This document shows positions 1-9,101 of a DNA stretch of 22,011 nucleotides, one piece after another. The notes beneath the pieces were generated by a model, which saw nothing but the letters and a program-made list of their open reading frames with translations, was not told the DNA's origin and made no database searches. The DNA is taken from positions 1 through 22,011 of the forward strand of contig JADRCO010001151.1 in NCBI GenBank assembly GCA_021464525.1. Reading direction: 5' to 3'. A program made the position numbers and the translations under genes. Source of the stretch: Rhizophagus sp. LPA8_4_AMF (lineage: Eukaryota > Glomeromycota > Glomeromycetes > Glomerales > Glomeraceae). The number at the start of each line of letters is the position of its first letter. Position 1 is the first letter of the stretch.

Positions 1-180
1 TGACCCAAAATATAAATTTAATCTAATACTTTCTAAATTACTATATAGATTAGTATCATCTATTTTCCTATATATATCTATATATTCATTTCGATCCTTA
101 TTATAATTTTTCTTAATTATTTTTTGGGTAATTTTTTTATTTTTTTCAATAGTTTTTTGTGCGTCACATCTAAGCAACCA
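1..180. other. AT-rich intergenic DNA, nothing recognised
   Basis: AT-rich sequence without a supported reading frame on either strand. It forms the left flank of the foldback element that starts near 181. No target duplication matching the other side of that element could be identified here. Confidence 0.6.
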
Positions 181-858
181 AAAAAATTTTTTATTGATCG
201 GGTTTTGTAGATCAGAAATAATTAATTGTCAAAGATTGGTAATGATCTTCATTTTATATATAAAGAGAATATTTTATTTAATAACTTCGCATCTAATAAT
301 CACAGAAAGATGAAATAGTACTTATCAGAATCGTCTCATCAAGATGATTCTAATGGTAGTTGTTTTATATCCCTAGGTAAGATAGATGAGAAGTTATACA
401 CAAAAATGTAACAGATCAATATTCTATTTTTGGCATTTATTATATTACACAGGCGTTTTGGAATCTAGTTTCTCACCCAATAATCAAAAAAAATTGAAAC
501 ACAGATTATTAGAATCATCTCATTGAGACAAATCCAATGGTAGTTATTTTATATCTCTAGGTGCGATAGATGAGGTCAAAATGTCTGTATAATATAATAA
601 ATACCAAAAATAGAATATCGATCTGTTACATTTTTGTGTATAACTTCTCATGTATCATATCTAGAGATATGAAACAACTACCATTGAAATCATCTTGATG
701 AGACGATTTTGATGAGTACTATTTCATCTTTCTGTGATTATTAGATGCGAAGTTATTAAATAAAATATTCTCTTTATATATAAAATGAAGATCATTACCA
801 ATCTTTGACAATTAATTATTTCTGATCTACAAACCCGATTAATAAAAAATTTTTTTAA
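181..858. mobile_element. Foldback (long inverted repeat) non-autonomous element
   Basis: Two long arms are inverted copies of each other: roughly 181-450 on the left and 583-858 on the right. They share, for example, the run from 'gatcagaaataattaattg' to 'gatgaaatagtact' with few mismatches. The central 130 bp is not plain spacer: 511-574 is a further, more diverged copy of a 64-bp module that also lies at 327-390 (same orientation) and 647-711 (opposite orientation). No protein is encoded. Long inverted arms without a transposase are typical of foldback or MITE-like DNA elements that rely on a transposase elsewhere; that class assignment is inference. No clear target duplication was found, so the outer borders are approximate, and a simple inverted duplication of local DNA remains possible. 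Confidence 0.75.
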
Positions 859-2290
859 AAAATGTTTCTCTTATCATGAAAAATTTAGTAATTTTATTAC
901 TTTTTAATTATATATATATTAATCTTATAGTTTTACATATATTAATATAGTAATTATTAAATATATTATCTAAATAATAAAATTAATTATAAACTATCAA
1001 AATAATTGATTTTTTTTAATAATTTAGACCATTTAATATTTATTTATCATTTAATTTATAATAAAATATATCACTAATTTTTATAAAATGTTTAATTTAT
1101 TAAAAAATGTAAAAACCACAAAAGTAATGCATTATGTTTTTTTGATAAATTGTGTTGTACTTGAAAAATTAACAAATTAATCTACATTAAATTTAGTACA
1201 TTTTAGTAGTTTCCATGATAAATAATTTATATTTAAAATTTTATTTTGATTGGCTTTAATTTGATGTCAATATATGTGATTAAAATTAATATTCAAAGTG
1301 ATGCATTACTTTTATGAGCTACTGTAAAACAAAATGAAATTAGAATAGAGGTAAAAAATAAAAAATTCCTTTTATTTATTAAAAAATAAATTTTTCTTAC
1401 TTTTTGTTTCTCTCATCGGCTGTTCCTTTCGTTTTATTTATTAAAAAAAATATTTTATTTTTGTTTTTTTCCTCATCATACACTAGTCGAATGATGACAT
1501 ATCAGGTTATAAGCCATCATAATACATCAGTCAAATATTAAAAACCTGATATGTACATGATAAGTAATATTAAAAATTATATACATATCAGCACCTGATA
1601 TGATGATGATTTTTCACTAATAGTTAACTGATTTTTTAAGTATATATCTATAAAATATTAGAGTGATTTACTATATCTATCAGTATCCCTGATAGGTTAT
1701 GGATATTTATACGATAATAGTATACATAAAAGTTTAATATTTTATATTTGTATAAACTTATATAGCAACAATATTTAAACTATATATTTTATTTTTTAAA
1801 TAATTTGATTTCAAGTGCAAGAATTTTTTTCCTGTAATTCTGGTTAAAAAATGCATAACCCACTTCAGAGAATTAATACCAGAATAAAGTAGTATAAGTA
1901 ACTAGATAATTTCAATAAGAAAATAGGATAAAATATCGGTATTATAAAACACATAAAATTCATGAATATTAAAGAGACTTTATTTCTAAGATTTTTATAG
2001 AGGTGATTTTTTTTATATAGGTTCAGATATTTATTTTTAAGAGATGCAACTTTAGAAAGAAAACCTTTTCCTATTCTTATCAATCCAAAATGGCGGAAGG
2101 CACAAGAAAAAACAAATAAATAGAAGATTAGTATATTTCTATATGTCTTCTATCTTTTTTTCTATTTTAAATGGCAGTCCAAAAGTTACAAACAATATAA
2201 ATATATCAAAATAGTCCCGATTATGGTAAATCACCTTTTAAATAGAAGTAGTATAATAATATACTTATTTATTTATTTTATAACTTCTGG
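859..2290. other. AT-rich non-coding stretch with small inverted motifs
   Basis: No reading frame here looks like a gene; the longest minus-strand frame (1865-2083) has no recognisable content. Small structures are visible: 'aaaagtaatgcat' at about 1120-1132 recurs inverted at 1301-1313, so 1111-1325 could be a small MITE. Also 'acatatcaggtt' (1497-1508) is inverted at 1543-1554. The segment 1376-1480 is described as a separate repeat. Confidence 0.5.
1376..1480. repeat. Dispersed T-rich repeat, copy 1
   Basis: The phrase 'tttctctcatcggctgttcc' followed by 'tttattaaaaaaa' and T-rich runs closely resembles 6003-6175, where similar phrases occur about three times in a row just before the first polypyrimidine tract. 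The two places probably share a repeat family that has 'TTTATTAAAAAAATAAATTT' joined to a pyrimidine-rich block. The family is not recognised. Confidence 0.5.
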
Positions 2291-2310
2291 ATTTCTTAAG
2301 GACGTGACAC
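2291..2310. repeat. Candidate LINE target-site duplication, left copy
   Basis: 'atttcttaaggacgtgacac' resembles 'gatttcctgaggacatgact' at 3441-3460, with most positions matching and the differences mainly transitions. The pair brackets the LINE relic, and the right copy directly follows an A-rich run, as target-primed reverse transcription would leave it. The mismatches imply an old insertion or chance similarity. Confidence 0.4.
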
Positions 2311-3440
2311 AAGATGTTAAAATTCTGGCAATTAAAAAGAATTAGTAAGTTATAAACAAATAATTAGGTAAGTAGAACTGAATATAAATAATGTATTGGT
2401 AGTTTGCATTGGAATTATATACTAGTTATTGAAGGAGCATATCGGTATTGGTACAATAATACTAAAATCAATATGAAGTTGCTAAATTATGTAAAGATTG
2501 TTTTGTTGAATCGTATGGAGCAAATGTTACAATAAATTGGAGTGTTTCATTCAAATTAATTAATAATGAATCATCAACCTTGAAAAATGTTACTAATAAA
2601 GAAGATGCTATGATTAGGATGTTTAGAGTAAAAAATTTTTAAAAATACTATTGACTTATAAAATATTGTGAGAACGAAAAGTGTGGGGCATTCCTAATAT
2701 AAATGTCCAAGATGTTCAGTGGATATTGAAACATGGGAACATATATGGATGTGTAGTATGAATAGGGTGGATGAATTTACATTATTTATACAAAGTGTTA
2801 ATGAGGTGGTAAATAATGATGATAATAGTATCGCAGATGAAGAACGAACATGTTTTAGAAAAGATATTTTAGAATTTGCTTCAGTACGTTCATTAATTTT
2901 TCTAACAGAAGCTTTACTTAGAGAATTAACTAGAGATTTAATTAATGAGAAATGATGGAGAGCGTGTAAATTAAAGGGAAAAATCTATTTTAATCAAGAT
3001 TTTTGATTTGTATTTAAAGAACTTACAAAAATTAATTTGGAATTGTAGATGTGATGACACGATTGAATTAGAAAAGACTTTAGGAATCACAAAAGACTTA
3101 AAACAGAAAAAAAAGAAAGTACAAGGATCTGATGAGAATAGTGAAGAGGATCGTTATATTATAAAAAGAGAAAATCAAAAAACAAGGAAAAAAATCAAAA
3201 ACGCTACAAAAATAATGATGTTAGACAATGGCATTAATGACGTATTTAGATTGAAAAGTAATAATAAGAGTAAATGGAAAAATAAAGTAGTTGCTAACTT
3301 ATTAAATACATAGGATATATTAATCAGGTTTCGTTACATTTACTTCTTTGCTAAATTTTGATGTATTTTTGTATTTAATATGTAATTTGTTTATTTATCG
3401 TATTTACTAATAAAAAAAATACGTTTATCAATAAAAAAAA
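2311..3440 (+). mobile_element. 5'-truncated LINE (non-LTR retrotransposon) 3' end
   Basis: The element contains only the last part of a LINE ORF2-type protein (detailed in the pseudogene entry) and then a non-coding tail ending in 'ataaaaaaaa' at 3431-3440. The reverse transcriptase is absent upstream, so this is a 5'-truncated copy, the usual outcome of LINE insertion. A diverged direct repeat of about 20 bp (2291-2310 and 3441-3460) fits a target duplication. The left border is set by that repeat and is uncertain; the coding signal begins only near 2466. Confidence 0.6.
2466..3313 (+). pseudogene. LINE polyprotein C-terminus relic (zinc-knuckle region)
   Basis: Three open segments in different frames together carry the C-terminal signature of LINE proteins seen in Glomeromycotina. 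Segment 2466-2638 reads 'YGANVTINWSVSF' and 'FRVKN'. A middle stretch reads 'LLTYKIL' and 'ERKVWGIP'. Segment 2701-2955 begins 'KCPRCSVDIETWEHIWMC', a CxxC...H...C zinc-binding motif placed after the RNase H domain in this LINE group. Segment 3008-3313 reads 'LIWNCRCDDTIELEKTLGIT' and ends in a lysine-rich tail. Stops near 2640 and 2673, a one-base frame change just before 2701 and a stop at 2956 break it, so it is dead. The family assignment rests on my recognition of these motifs, not on a search. Confidence 0.65.
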
Positions 3441-3460
3441 GATTTCCTGAGGACATGACT
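3441..3460. repeat. Candidate LINE target-site duplication, right copy
   Basis: This is the partner of 2291-2310. It lies directly after the A-rich 3' end of the LINE relic, which is where the downstream duplicate should lie. Confidence 0.4.
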
Positions 3461-4269
3461 CTTTTTTTTGAATTTTTTAAACCCTCCTTTTTCTAGAATC
3501 CAGAATTCTGAATTGGTTTCAGATGACAGCTGGAAACTGCAAAACAGTTTCTGCATTGTATATCATGTGATATGCATCTGCAGCAGTTCGACTTGCAGAT
3601 GGGATCAGATAATCTTTTTTTGAGTTTTAAAACTTTTTTTTTTATTTAGTAATGCAATTTCTTTTTATTGTAATAAAACTATCAACTTTTTAAGCATATA
3701 ATTATGGTAACTAAGGGTCCCAACTACCAACTAATGTACAATCCAGAGACCTTCCCTCACTCCTTGCAAAAATCTATTGTAAACCTGATATCTCTATTTT
3801 TAAAGAACTACAAAATAACCTTTGAGTTCGTTACTTTCAATTCATCTGCACACAACTTGACACAGAAATGATTTTTGTCAATACAAAATTTTTCCAGACT
3901 GCTACTAATACTCTTTTCTGACTTTTCTAGTGCAAAAATATAGCAAATGCTTTTATATTACAAATCTCCTCATTTTCCACCATGTAAATCTACATTATGA
4001 TACAAAAGTACTATATACTATTTCTCATTTACCATCTACCCTTACCTAATATAAACATACACTATCTACAAACTAAAAAAGTACGCTATCAAAATCTGGA
4101 CATGAATCTAACGTGATGCGATATCTAAAGTAAAGTTCTTTTTTTACGTCTTCCACTTCACTAGCTAATTTCTTACATTTCCTATTTCATCAAAACAATT
4201 TAGTGTATATGAGATCAGATAATTAATTAATAAAAAAAAATTTATTAAATTTTTTTTTATTACTTTTAG
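3461..4269. other. Intergenic DNA, no gene recognised
   Basis: Somewhat richer in C than its surroundings (for example 3715-4110) but with stops in all frames at short range. The last 60 bases, ending 'tttttttattacttttag' at 4269, look like the end of an intron feeding the first mini-exon of the array that follows. A 5' exon for that array could therefore lie in this stretch; none could be defined. Confidence 0.45.
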
Positions 4270-5520
4270 GACGCCGGTTCTCTTGGACAAACTGGACTTA
4301 CACAAGAGGTGAGTAAAGTGAGTGTGGTGTGTTAAATAAGAAATGTTTCTAACGTTTCTTTCTTCTTTTGTAGGAATGCCAGGTAACCAGATTTTGGGTG
4401 AAAGGTAAATAGGAGAGGGAAGTTTCTTTTATCTTTTTTAACAGTTTCTTCTTTTGAAATATTACTAATGTTTCTTTTTTTTTATTCAGAAGGAATTTCA
4501 GATGCAGTCATACAGATGTGTTAATATCTTTTTATTTTGAAATTAAGAAATATTCTAACGTTTCATTTCTGTTTTTTTAATAGATTCTGGCTTTGCAATA
4601 TGATATCCAGACGGTATATTTGTTTCTGTGAGGTGGAGTCTCGAAGTTGACTTTAAAAAACGTACCAAAGTATTTTTTATTAATTGGTTGGCTCTTCTGG
4701 AAGGTACTCTCAACGGTAAGTTGATATTTTGGGAAAAGGTTCACCATTTACCTATCTATAAGAAGCGTATTAACATTTCTTTTTATTATTATAGATTCTG
4801 ACTTCCCTGAAGAAGATCTTCAGATGGTAAATATTTTTTTTTGTGAATATAGTTTGCCATTAACTTTGAGAAACATACTAATGTTTTTTTTTATTTTTGT
4901 AGATTCTGGACTTCAATTCTCGTATGATGGTGAGTGCTAAGTTTTAGAAATGAAACTTTATTTTTTCTTTTTAGGAATGTTTTATTAACATTTCCTTTCT
5001 CATTTTTATAGGATCTGGATATAATTTCTTGAATAATGGAACGTAAGTTTTACTTTTAATTTCTTTATTGAGGAAACAGCTTCTAAAGTTTCCTTCTTTT
5101 TTACAGACCCAGTCTTCAATTTTCTGAATAATGGATGTAAGTATCGAATCATTTTGAAACTCTTATTTCTTTTTCTAAGAAATGTTTTGCTAATATTTCC
5201 TTTCTCATTTTTATAGAGTTCAGCTTCGATTTTTTTTGAATAATAGGGTGTAAATTCTGATACTTCAGAATTCTTCTTATTAAAATACATCTTACTAATG
5301 TTTTCTTTTATATTTTGTAGATTCTGGTATCAGTTCTTGGATGAAAAGCATAATAGACATAACATTCTGGTTTTCATTCTTTGAACAACGTTCTAATCTT
5401 TGTTTTTTGAGTAATGGGTAAGTGTTGATCATTTCAAAACTTGTTGATTTTTCCTCTTTTAGGAAGCGTTATTAATGTTTCCTTTATTTTTGTAGGATCT
5501 AAGCAATTTTCCTTCTTCTT
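4270..5520 (+). repeat. Tandem array of intron/mini-exon units (about 105 bp)
   Basis: On the plus strand a splice-like block recurs: a branch-site-like 'CTAAC/CTAAT/TTAAC', a T-rich tract, then TAG or CAG ending at 4269, 4373, 4489, 4583, 4794, 4902, 5011, 5106, 5216, 5320 and 5495. Spacing is mostly 94-116 bp; the 211-bp gap before 4794 equals two units, one of them worn. After each AG comes a segment of about 27-39 nt, often starting 'ATTCTGG' and ending '...GAATAATGG', then a donor such as 'GTAAGT', 'GTGAGT' or 'GTAAAT'. Examples are 4270-4308, 4584-4613, 4903-4929, 5012-5042 and 5107-5136. Segment 5321-5417 looks like fused units. Segment lengths (27, 30, 31, 32, 39) do not keep one reading phase, and later units carry stops in most phases. 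The array is therefore either a decayed multi-exon gene, a non-coding spliced transcript, or a minisatellite that grew by copying one exon plus intron. No product is recognised. Confidence 0.7.
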
Positions 5521-6002
5521 TCTAGGATCACTTAAATATACCTTAGACTTTGTAATTGTAAAGTAATATAGAATAGATAGGAGTTCTTTATTTAGTAATA
5601 ATAATGTAATCTTGTTTTACGTTGATAATTATTAGAATAAAACATTGTGTATATAATTAAATTATAGTAGTTATTACAATATATAAATTAATATATAAAT
5701 AAAAATAAATAAAATCATTACTCTAATAATACTAAAATAATGTGAATATCGGGTATAAAATATAAATATATTAGGAATATTTAAAAATGCCAATATTTCA
5801 TTGACAATCGTATAAAATTTATCTGATATTAATCCAATATTCTTTTGCCCGAAATGTCACATGATTATTCCTAATCTGCACAAGAACTGGTTACAAATTG
5901 GGTAAATCAACCAGTTTCCATTCGGGTTGAAATCAAAAATATATAATAGGACTATCAGGCATATGAAAGTTGTCCGGCAGCTCTTCATTCGATCAGTGAT
6001 AT
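5521..6002. other. AT-rich non-coding DNA with a nested stem-loop
   Basis: No gene is visible. A nested hairpin can be drawn: outer arms 'cccgaaatg' (near 5849) and 'cattcggg' (near 5920), inner arms 'aactggtt' (5885-5892) and 'aaccagtt' (5909-5916). The rest is A/T-rich sequence trailing the mini-exon array and may hold its 3' end. Confidence 0.4.
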
Positions 6003-6175
6003 CGGCCATTCCTTTCATTTATTAAAAAAATAAATTTTTTTACTTTTTATTTCTCTCATTCGTTCTTTTCATTTAAAAAAAAATTTTTACTTTTTGTTTT
6101 TTCCCTTATCAGCCGTTCCTTCCATTTAGAAAAAAATTTTATTTTATTTATAGCTTCCCATTTCTCATTTTTTCT
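6003..6175. repeat. Dispersed T-rich repeat, copy 2 (tandem)
   Basis: The phrases 'cggccattcctttcattta', 'cgttcttttcattta' and 'cagccgttccttccattta', each followed by A and T runs, repeat about every 60 bp. They match the single unit at 1376-1480. The block leads directly into the polypyrimidine tract and may be its seed sequence. Confidence 0.5.
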
Positions 6176-6965
6176 CTTCATGGTTCCTTCACTTTTATTT
6201 AAACATATCTTTTTATTTCCACCTTTATTATTTTTTAAAAAAAATTTATTCCACTTTATTTTTTTATTCTTTCTAGGTTCTTTGGCCCTTTCGGTTTTGC
6301 AATTAAGGTATGTTTTATTTTTTTATTTTTATTTTCGCTTATTACATTTTGTTTCTTTACTAACTTTTTCCTTCATTTTTCCCTTTCTTTCGTCTCCCCT
6401 TTATTTTTTCATTCTTTTTCATTCCTCTTCATTTTTTTCCATTCCTTTTCATCCCCTTTTATTTTTTTTCGTTCCTTTTTATTCTCTTTTATTTTTTCAT
6501 TCCTTTCCTTCTTTTTTCTTTGTGTTTCTTTTATCCCCTTTCATTCTTTTCATCCCTATTCATTTTCCTTTGTTCTTTTCATTTTTTTTGTTTTTCCTTT
6601 ATTATTTTTTTTTTTTCATTTCCCCCCTTCATTATTTTTATTTTTCTTCATATCCCCTTCATTATTTTCATTTTTTTTTCATTTTCCCCTTCATTATTTT
6701 CATTTTTCTTCATTTTTCTTCCTCTCCTCCTTCCTTTTCACCTCTTTCTTTTCACTTTGATATGTCCCTTTACTTCTTCTTTCTTTTCGCTTCTTTACAT
6801 TTCCCCTCCTTTTTTTTTGCTCCTTACATATCCCTTCCTTCTTTTTGCTTCTTTTTGTTTTTATTCTTTTCCATTCACACATTCGTTTTTTTTGTTGATC
6901 TTTTTACCCTCATATTACATTTTTGTTTTATTTCTCTTTTTTAATATTTCTATTTTTTTTTATTT
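6176..6965 (+). repeat. Long polypyrimidine tract, block 1
   Basis: For about 790 bp the plus strand is almost entirely T and C, with G nearly absent and scattered A. It is built from loose variants of 'TTTTCATTCC' and 'TTTTCATTTTCCCC'. The long frames that can be read through it encode only Phe/Ser/Leu/Pro strings and result from the lack of stop codons in T/C-rich DNA; they are not genes. The purine-rich complement could allow triplex (H-DNA) folding, which is inference. Confidence 0.8.
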
Positions 6966-6999
6966 TTTTTTTATTTTCATTATTATGTTTCTTTATGTT

Positions 7000-7526
7000 A
7001 TTTCTTATTAAAAAATTAAATTAAATTAATAACTATTTTTAATAAAATGCATAGCTACTGTACATAAATTTTTTTGTCAAAAAAAATTTGTTAAATCATA
7101 TCATTTGTATAAGGACAAAAAAAAATTTTTCTGATGATAATCATTTGATTAAAAAACCCATACTTATATATTATAACTCATGTGACCTATGAAAAAAAGA
7201 TTCAGGCAATGATCACTGTTTAGCAATACCCAAAAAATAAATAAAAAATTATTTTAGAAAAAAAGAGAATAATAGGTAAATAAAAACAAAAAAAAATTCT
7301 TTTTTAAAAAAACAAAAATAAAATTGAAAGAGGACAAAAAAAATTCCATTCTGTATACATAAAAAATGAATTGTGTATTAAATATACAGAATTGTTATAC
7401 AGATTGTTAAACTGTTAACATAGTTAACAGGTAAATACTAGTATTTATTAAGAAAAAAAGAAAATTTCATAAAATAAATTGCTTACTTAAAAATTATTTA
7501 TAATATAGAAAATAAGTTAACCTTTT
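7000..7526. other. A-rich spacer between the two polypyrimidine blocks
   Basis: Here the strand bias flips: the plus strand carries runs of A with G (for example 7190-7345), unlike the T/C-rich blocks on either side. No reading frame, terminal repeat or known element was recognised. Confidence 0.5.
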
Positions 7527-8358
7527 ATTGTTTTTCCATTTCCTTTTCATTCCTTATTGTTTCTTTTCATCATCCTTTTTGTCTTTCATTATTATTTTCA
7601 TTTCTTTTTCATTCCTTATTATTCTTTCATTTCCTTTTATTTTTCGTCATTCTTTTTATTCTCCTTTTATTCTTAATTATTCTTTTATTTCCTTTTTGTC
7701 CTTAATCAATTTTTTCATCATTTTTTCATCTTTTCATTTCCTTTCATCCTTTATCATTTTTTTCACTATCCTTTAGTTCTTTATCATTATTTTTATTTAT
7801 TCTTTCATTGTTCACCATTATTTACATTATTATTTCAATTTTCATCTTTCTTTTTATCATCCTTTCATATATCCTTCATCTTTCTTTTTATCATCCTTTT
7901 GTTTCTCTTAATTTTTTTCATCCTTTATTATCAATTTTTTCATTTTCTTTTTATGTTTCTTTATCATTTATCATTTCTTACTATTACCTTTTTTTTCATT
8001 TCTTATTATTTCTTCTTCTTTCTTTCACCTCTTTTCCTTTTTTTTGATCCTATCATTATTTCTTTTCCTATTTTTTGATTCCCATCATCATCTCTTTTTT
8101 CTCCTTTGATCCCATTATGATCTCTTTTTCATCCTTTTAATTCCATCATTATCTTTTCTCCTTTCTTTTGTATCTTATTATTTTCCCTCTACTAGTCTAC
8201 TTTATTTGTTCTTCATTATCCTTCTCTTTTTTTCTGATACCTTTTATTCTTTTTATTCTCTCTTAATCTATTTTACTTTTTTTTTTTTTCTTCTTTTTAC
8301 TTTATCCTTTTTTACTTCTTTTCATTATTTATTTTGATTTTATTTTATTATCATTATT
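7527..8358 (+). repeat. Long polypyrimidine tract, block 2
   Basis: A second stretch of about 830 bp is T/C-rich on the plus strand, with recurring 'TTTCATTCCTTATT', 'CCTTTTATTC' and, near 8040-8160, 'TTTGATCCCATCATTATCTC'-like units. The apparent frames are F/S/I-rich artefacts. It ends where homology to the pseudokinase exon 1 copy begins, near 8360. Confidence 0.8.
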
Positions 8359-8359
8359 T

Positions 8360-8755
8360 CTTTTTGTTACTAATTTCATTTATAGGTTGAAATTCACTAT
8401 AATTGAGATAATTTTCATTTATATAGTTTGAATTTGTTGAACTTGTCATTTTAAAAATATTTTGGGATGGATGTGTTTTAAACTTTAAATCTCATTAATG
8501 TGTCAATTTGATCCAGCAACAGACCAAACAGGGTGATCTGGATATTATCCAGATTACCTTTTAGAGTGACAGATTATCATACTAAATACTGTGACTGCCC
8601 AGAACATAAAATAATTATATTTGCAGGCTGAAAAATTGAGTGGATATATAAAATTGATTACTGTGCATTATCTTATAAGTCACTACTAGTATTATATAAC
8701 ACAACATTCTTGTGACTACAGAATAATTACTTTGGCAAAAAACTTTGTGCATTAT
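8360..8755 (-). pseudogene. Truncated copy of pseudokinase promoter and exon 1 start
   Basis: Read on the minus strand, this segment matches the plus strand of about 16475-16870. It shares the upstream phrase 'GGATCAAATTGACACATTAAT', then an ATG at about 8453 opening MTSSTNSNYINENYLNYSE, which corresponds to MTSTISSSYINENYLDYSE of the intact gene. Homology stops around codon 30, where the polypyrimidine block takes over, so no kinase domain follows. That the ATG and its context persist in this copy, while the upstream ATG at 16687 does not, helps set the start of the intact gene at 16780. It is a dead host-gene fragment unless it is spliced to something on the left. Confidence 0.75.
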
Positions 8756-9100
8756 ATTATACTGTATATAAAAATTTACACACAAAAAAAGTACAGTTCT
8801 CATACCTTAGCCAATATGTTTCAATTTTTTAGTCACGTTATTTTTCTGTCTATCTACGTGATCTTATTCCAATTAATTTTTGGAAAATCTTAATCTGTTC
8901 CAAGGGGTATATAATACTTATCCTATTCCCCCTCATCAGCCTTATTAGCCCAGCCTCACAAATTTGTTTATTGTTTATGATATGCAATACAATTTTTTTT
9001 TTCTCTCTCTTCTTTTTATCCTTTTTATCTTTCTCTTTCTATCTTCATTTTTTATTCTTTTGAAATATCAAGTTTAGACTTAACTACCAGCTTTGTCAAT
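8756..9100. other. Intergenic DNA, no gene
   Basis: Short T/C-rich run at 8989-9060, similar in style to the large tracts. An imperfect palindrome 'ggggtata...tattcccc' lies at 8904-8931. A small hairpin, 'agctttg' with 'caaagct', lies near 9090-9112. Nothing else was recognised. Confidence 0.4.
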
Positions 9101-9101
9101 A

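Noticed and set aside
1865-2083. Minus-strand frame of 72 codons with a hydrophobic end
   Set aside because: No recognisable motif, AT-driven composition and no supporting context.
5006-5290. Minus-strand frame of 94 codons across the mini-exon array
   Set aside because: It is antisense to several splice-like units whose signals are all on the plus strand, and it repeats their pattern; it is a shadow.
6180-7011. Two long plus-strand reading frames (254 and 163 codons) rich in Phe, Ser and Leu
   Set aside because: They arise because a T/C-only strand lacks stop codons. Composition is pure low complexity and both overlapping frames look alike. No gene.
7528-8047. Reading frames of 82 and 79 codons resembling membrane proteins
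   Set aside because: Same artefact of the second polypyrimidine tract. Hydrophobicity comes from TTT and TTC codons only.
6176-8358. CRISPR array or minisatellite with fixed spacers
   Set aside because: There are no constant repeats with unique spacers; the pattern is loose pyrimidine slippage, and the genome looks eukaryotic.
8615-8803. Minus-strand frame of 62 codons
   Set aside because: It lies in the upstream part of the duplicated promoter, is not preserved in the other two copies and has no motif.
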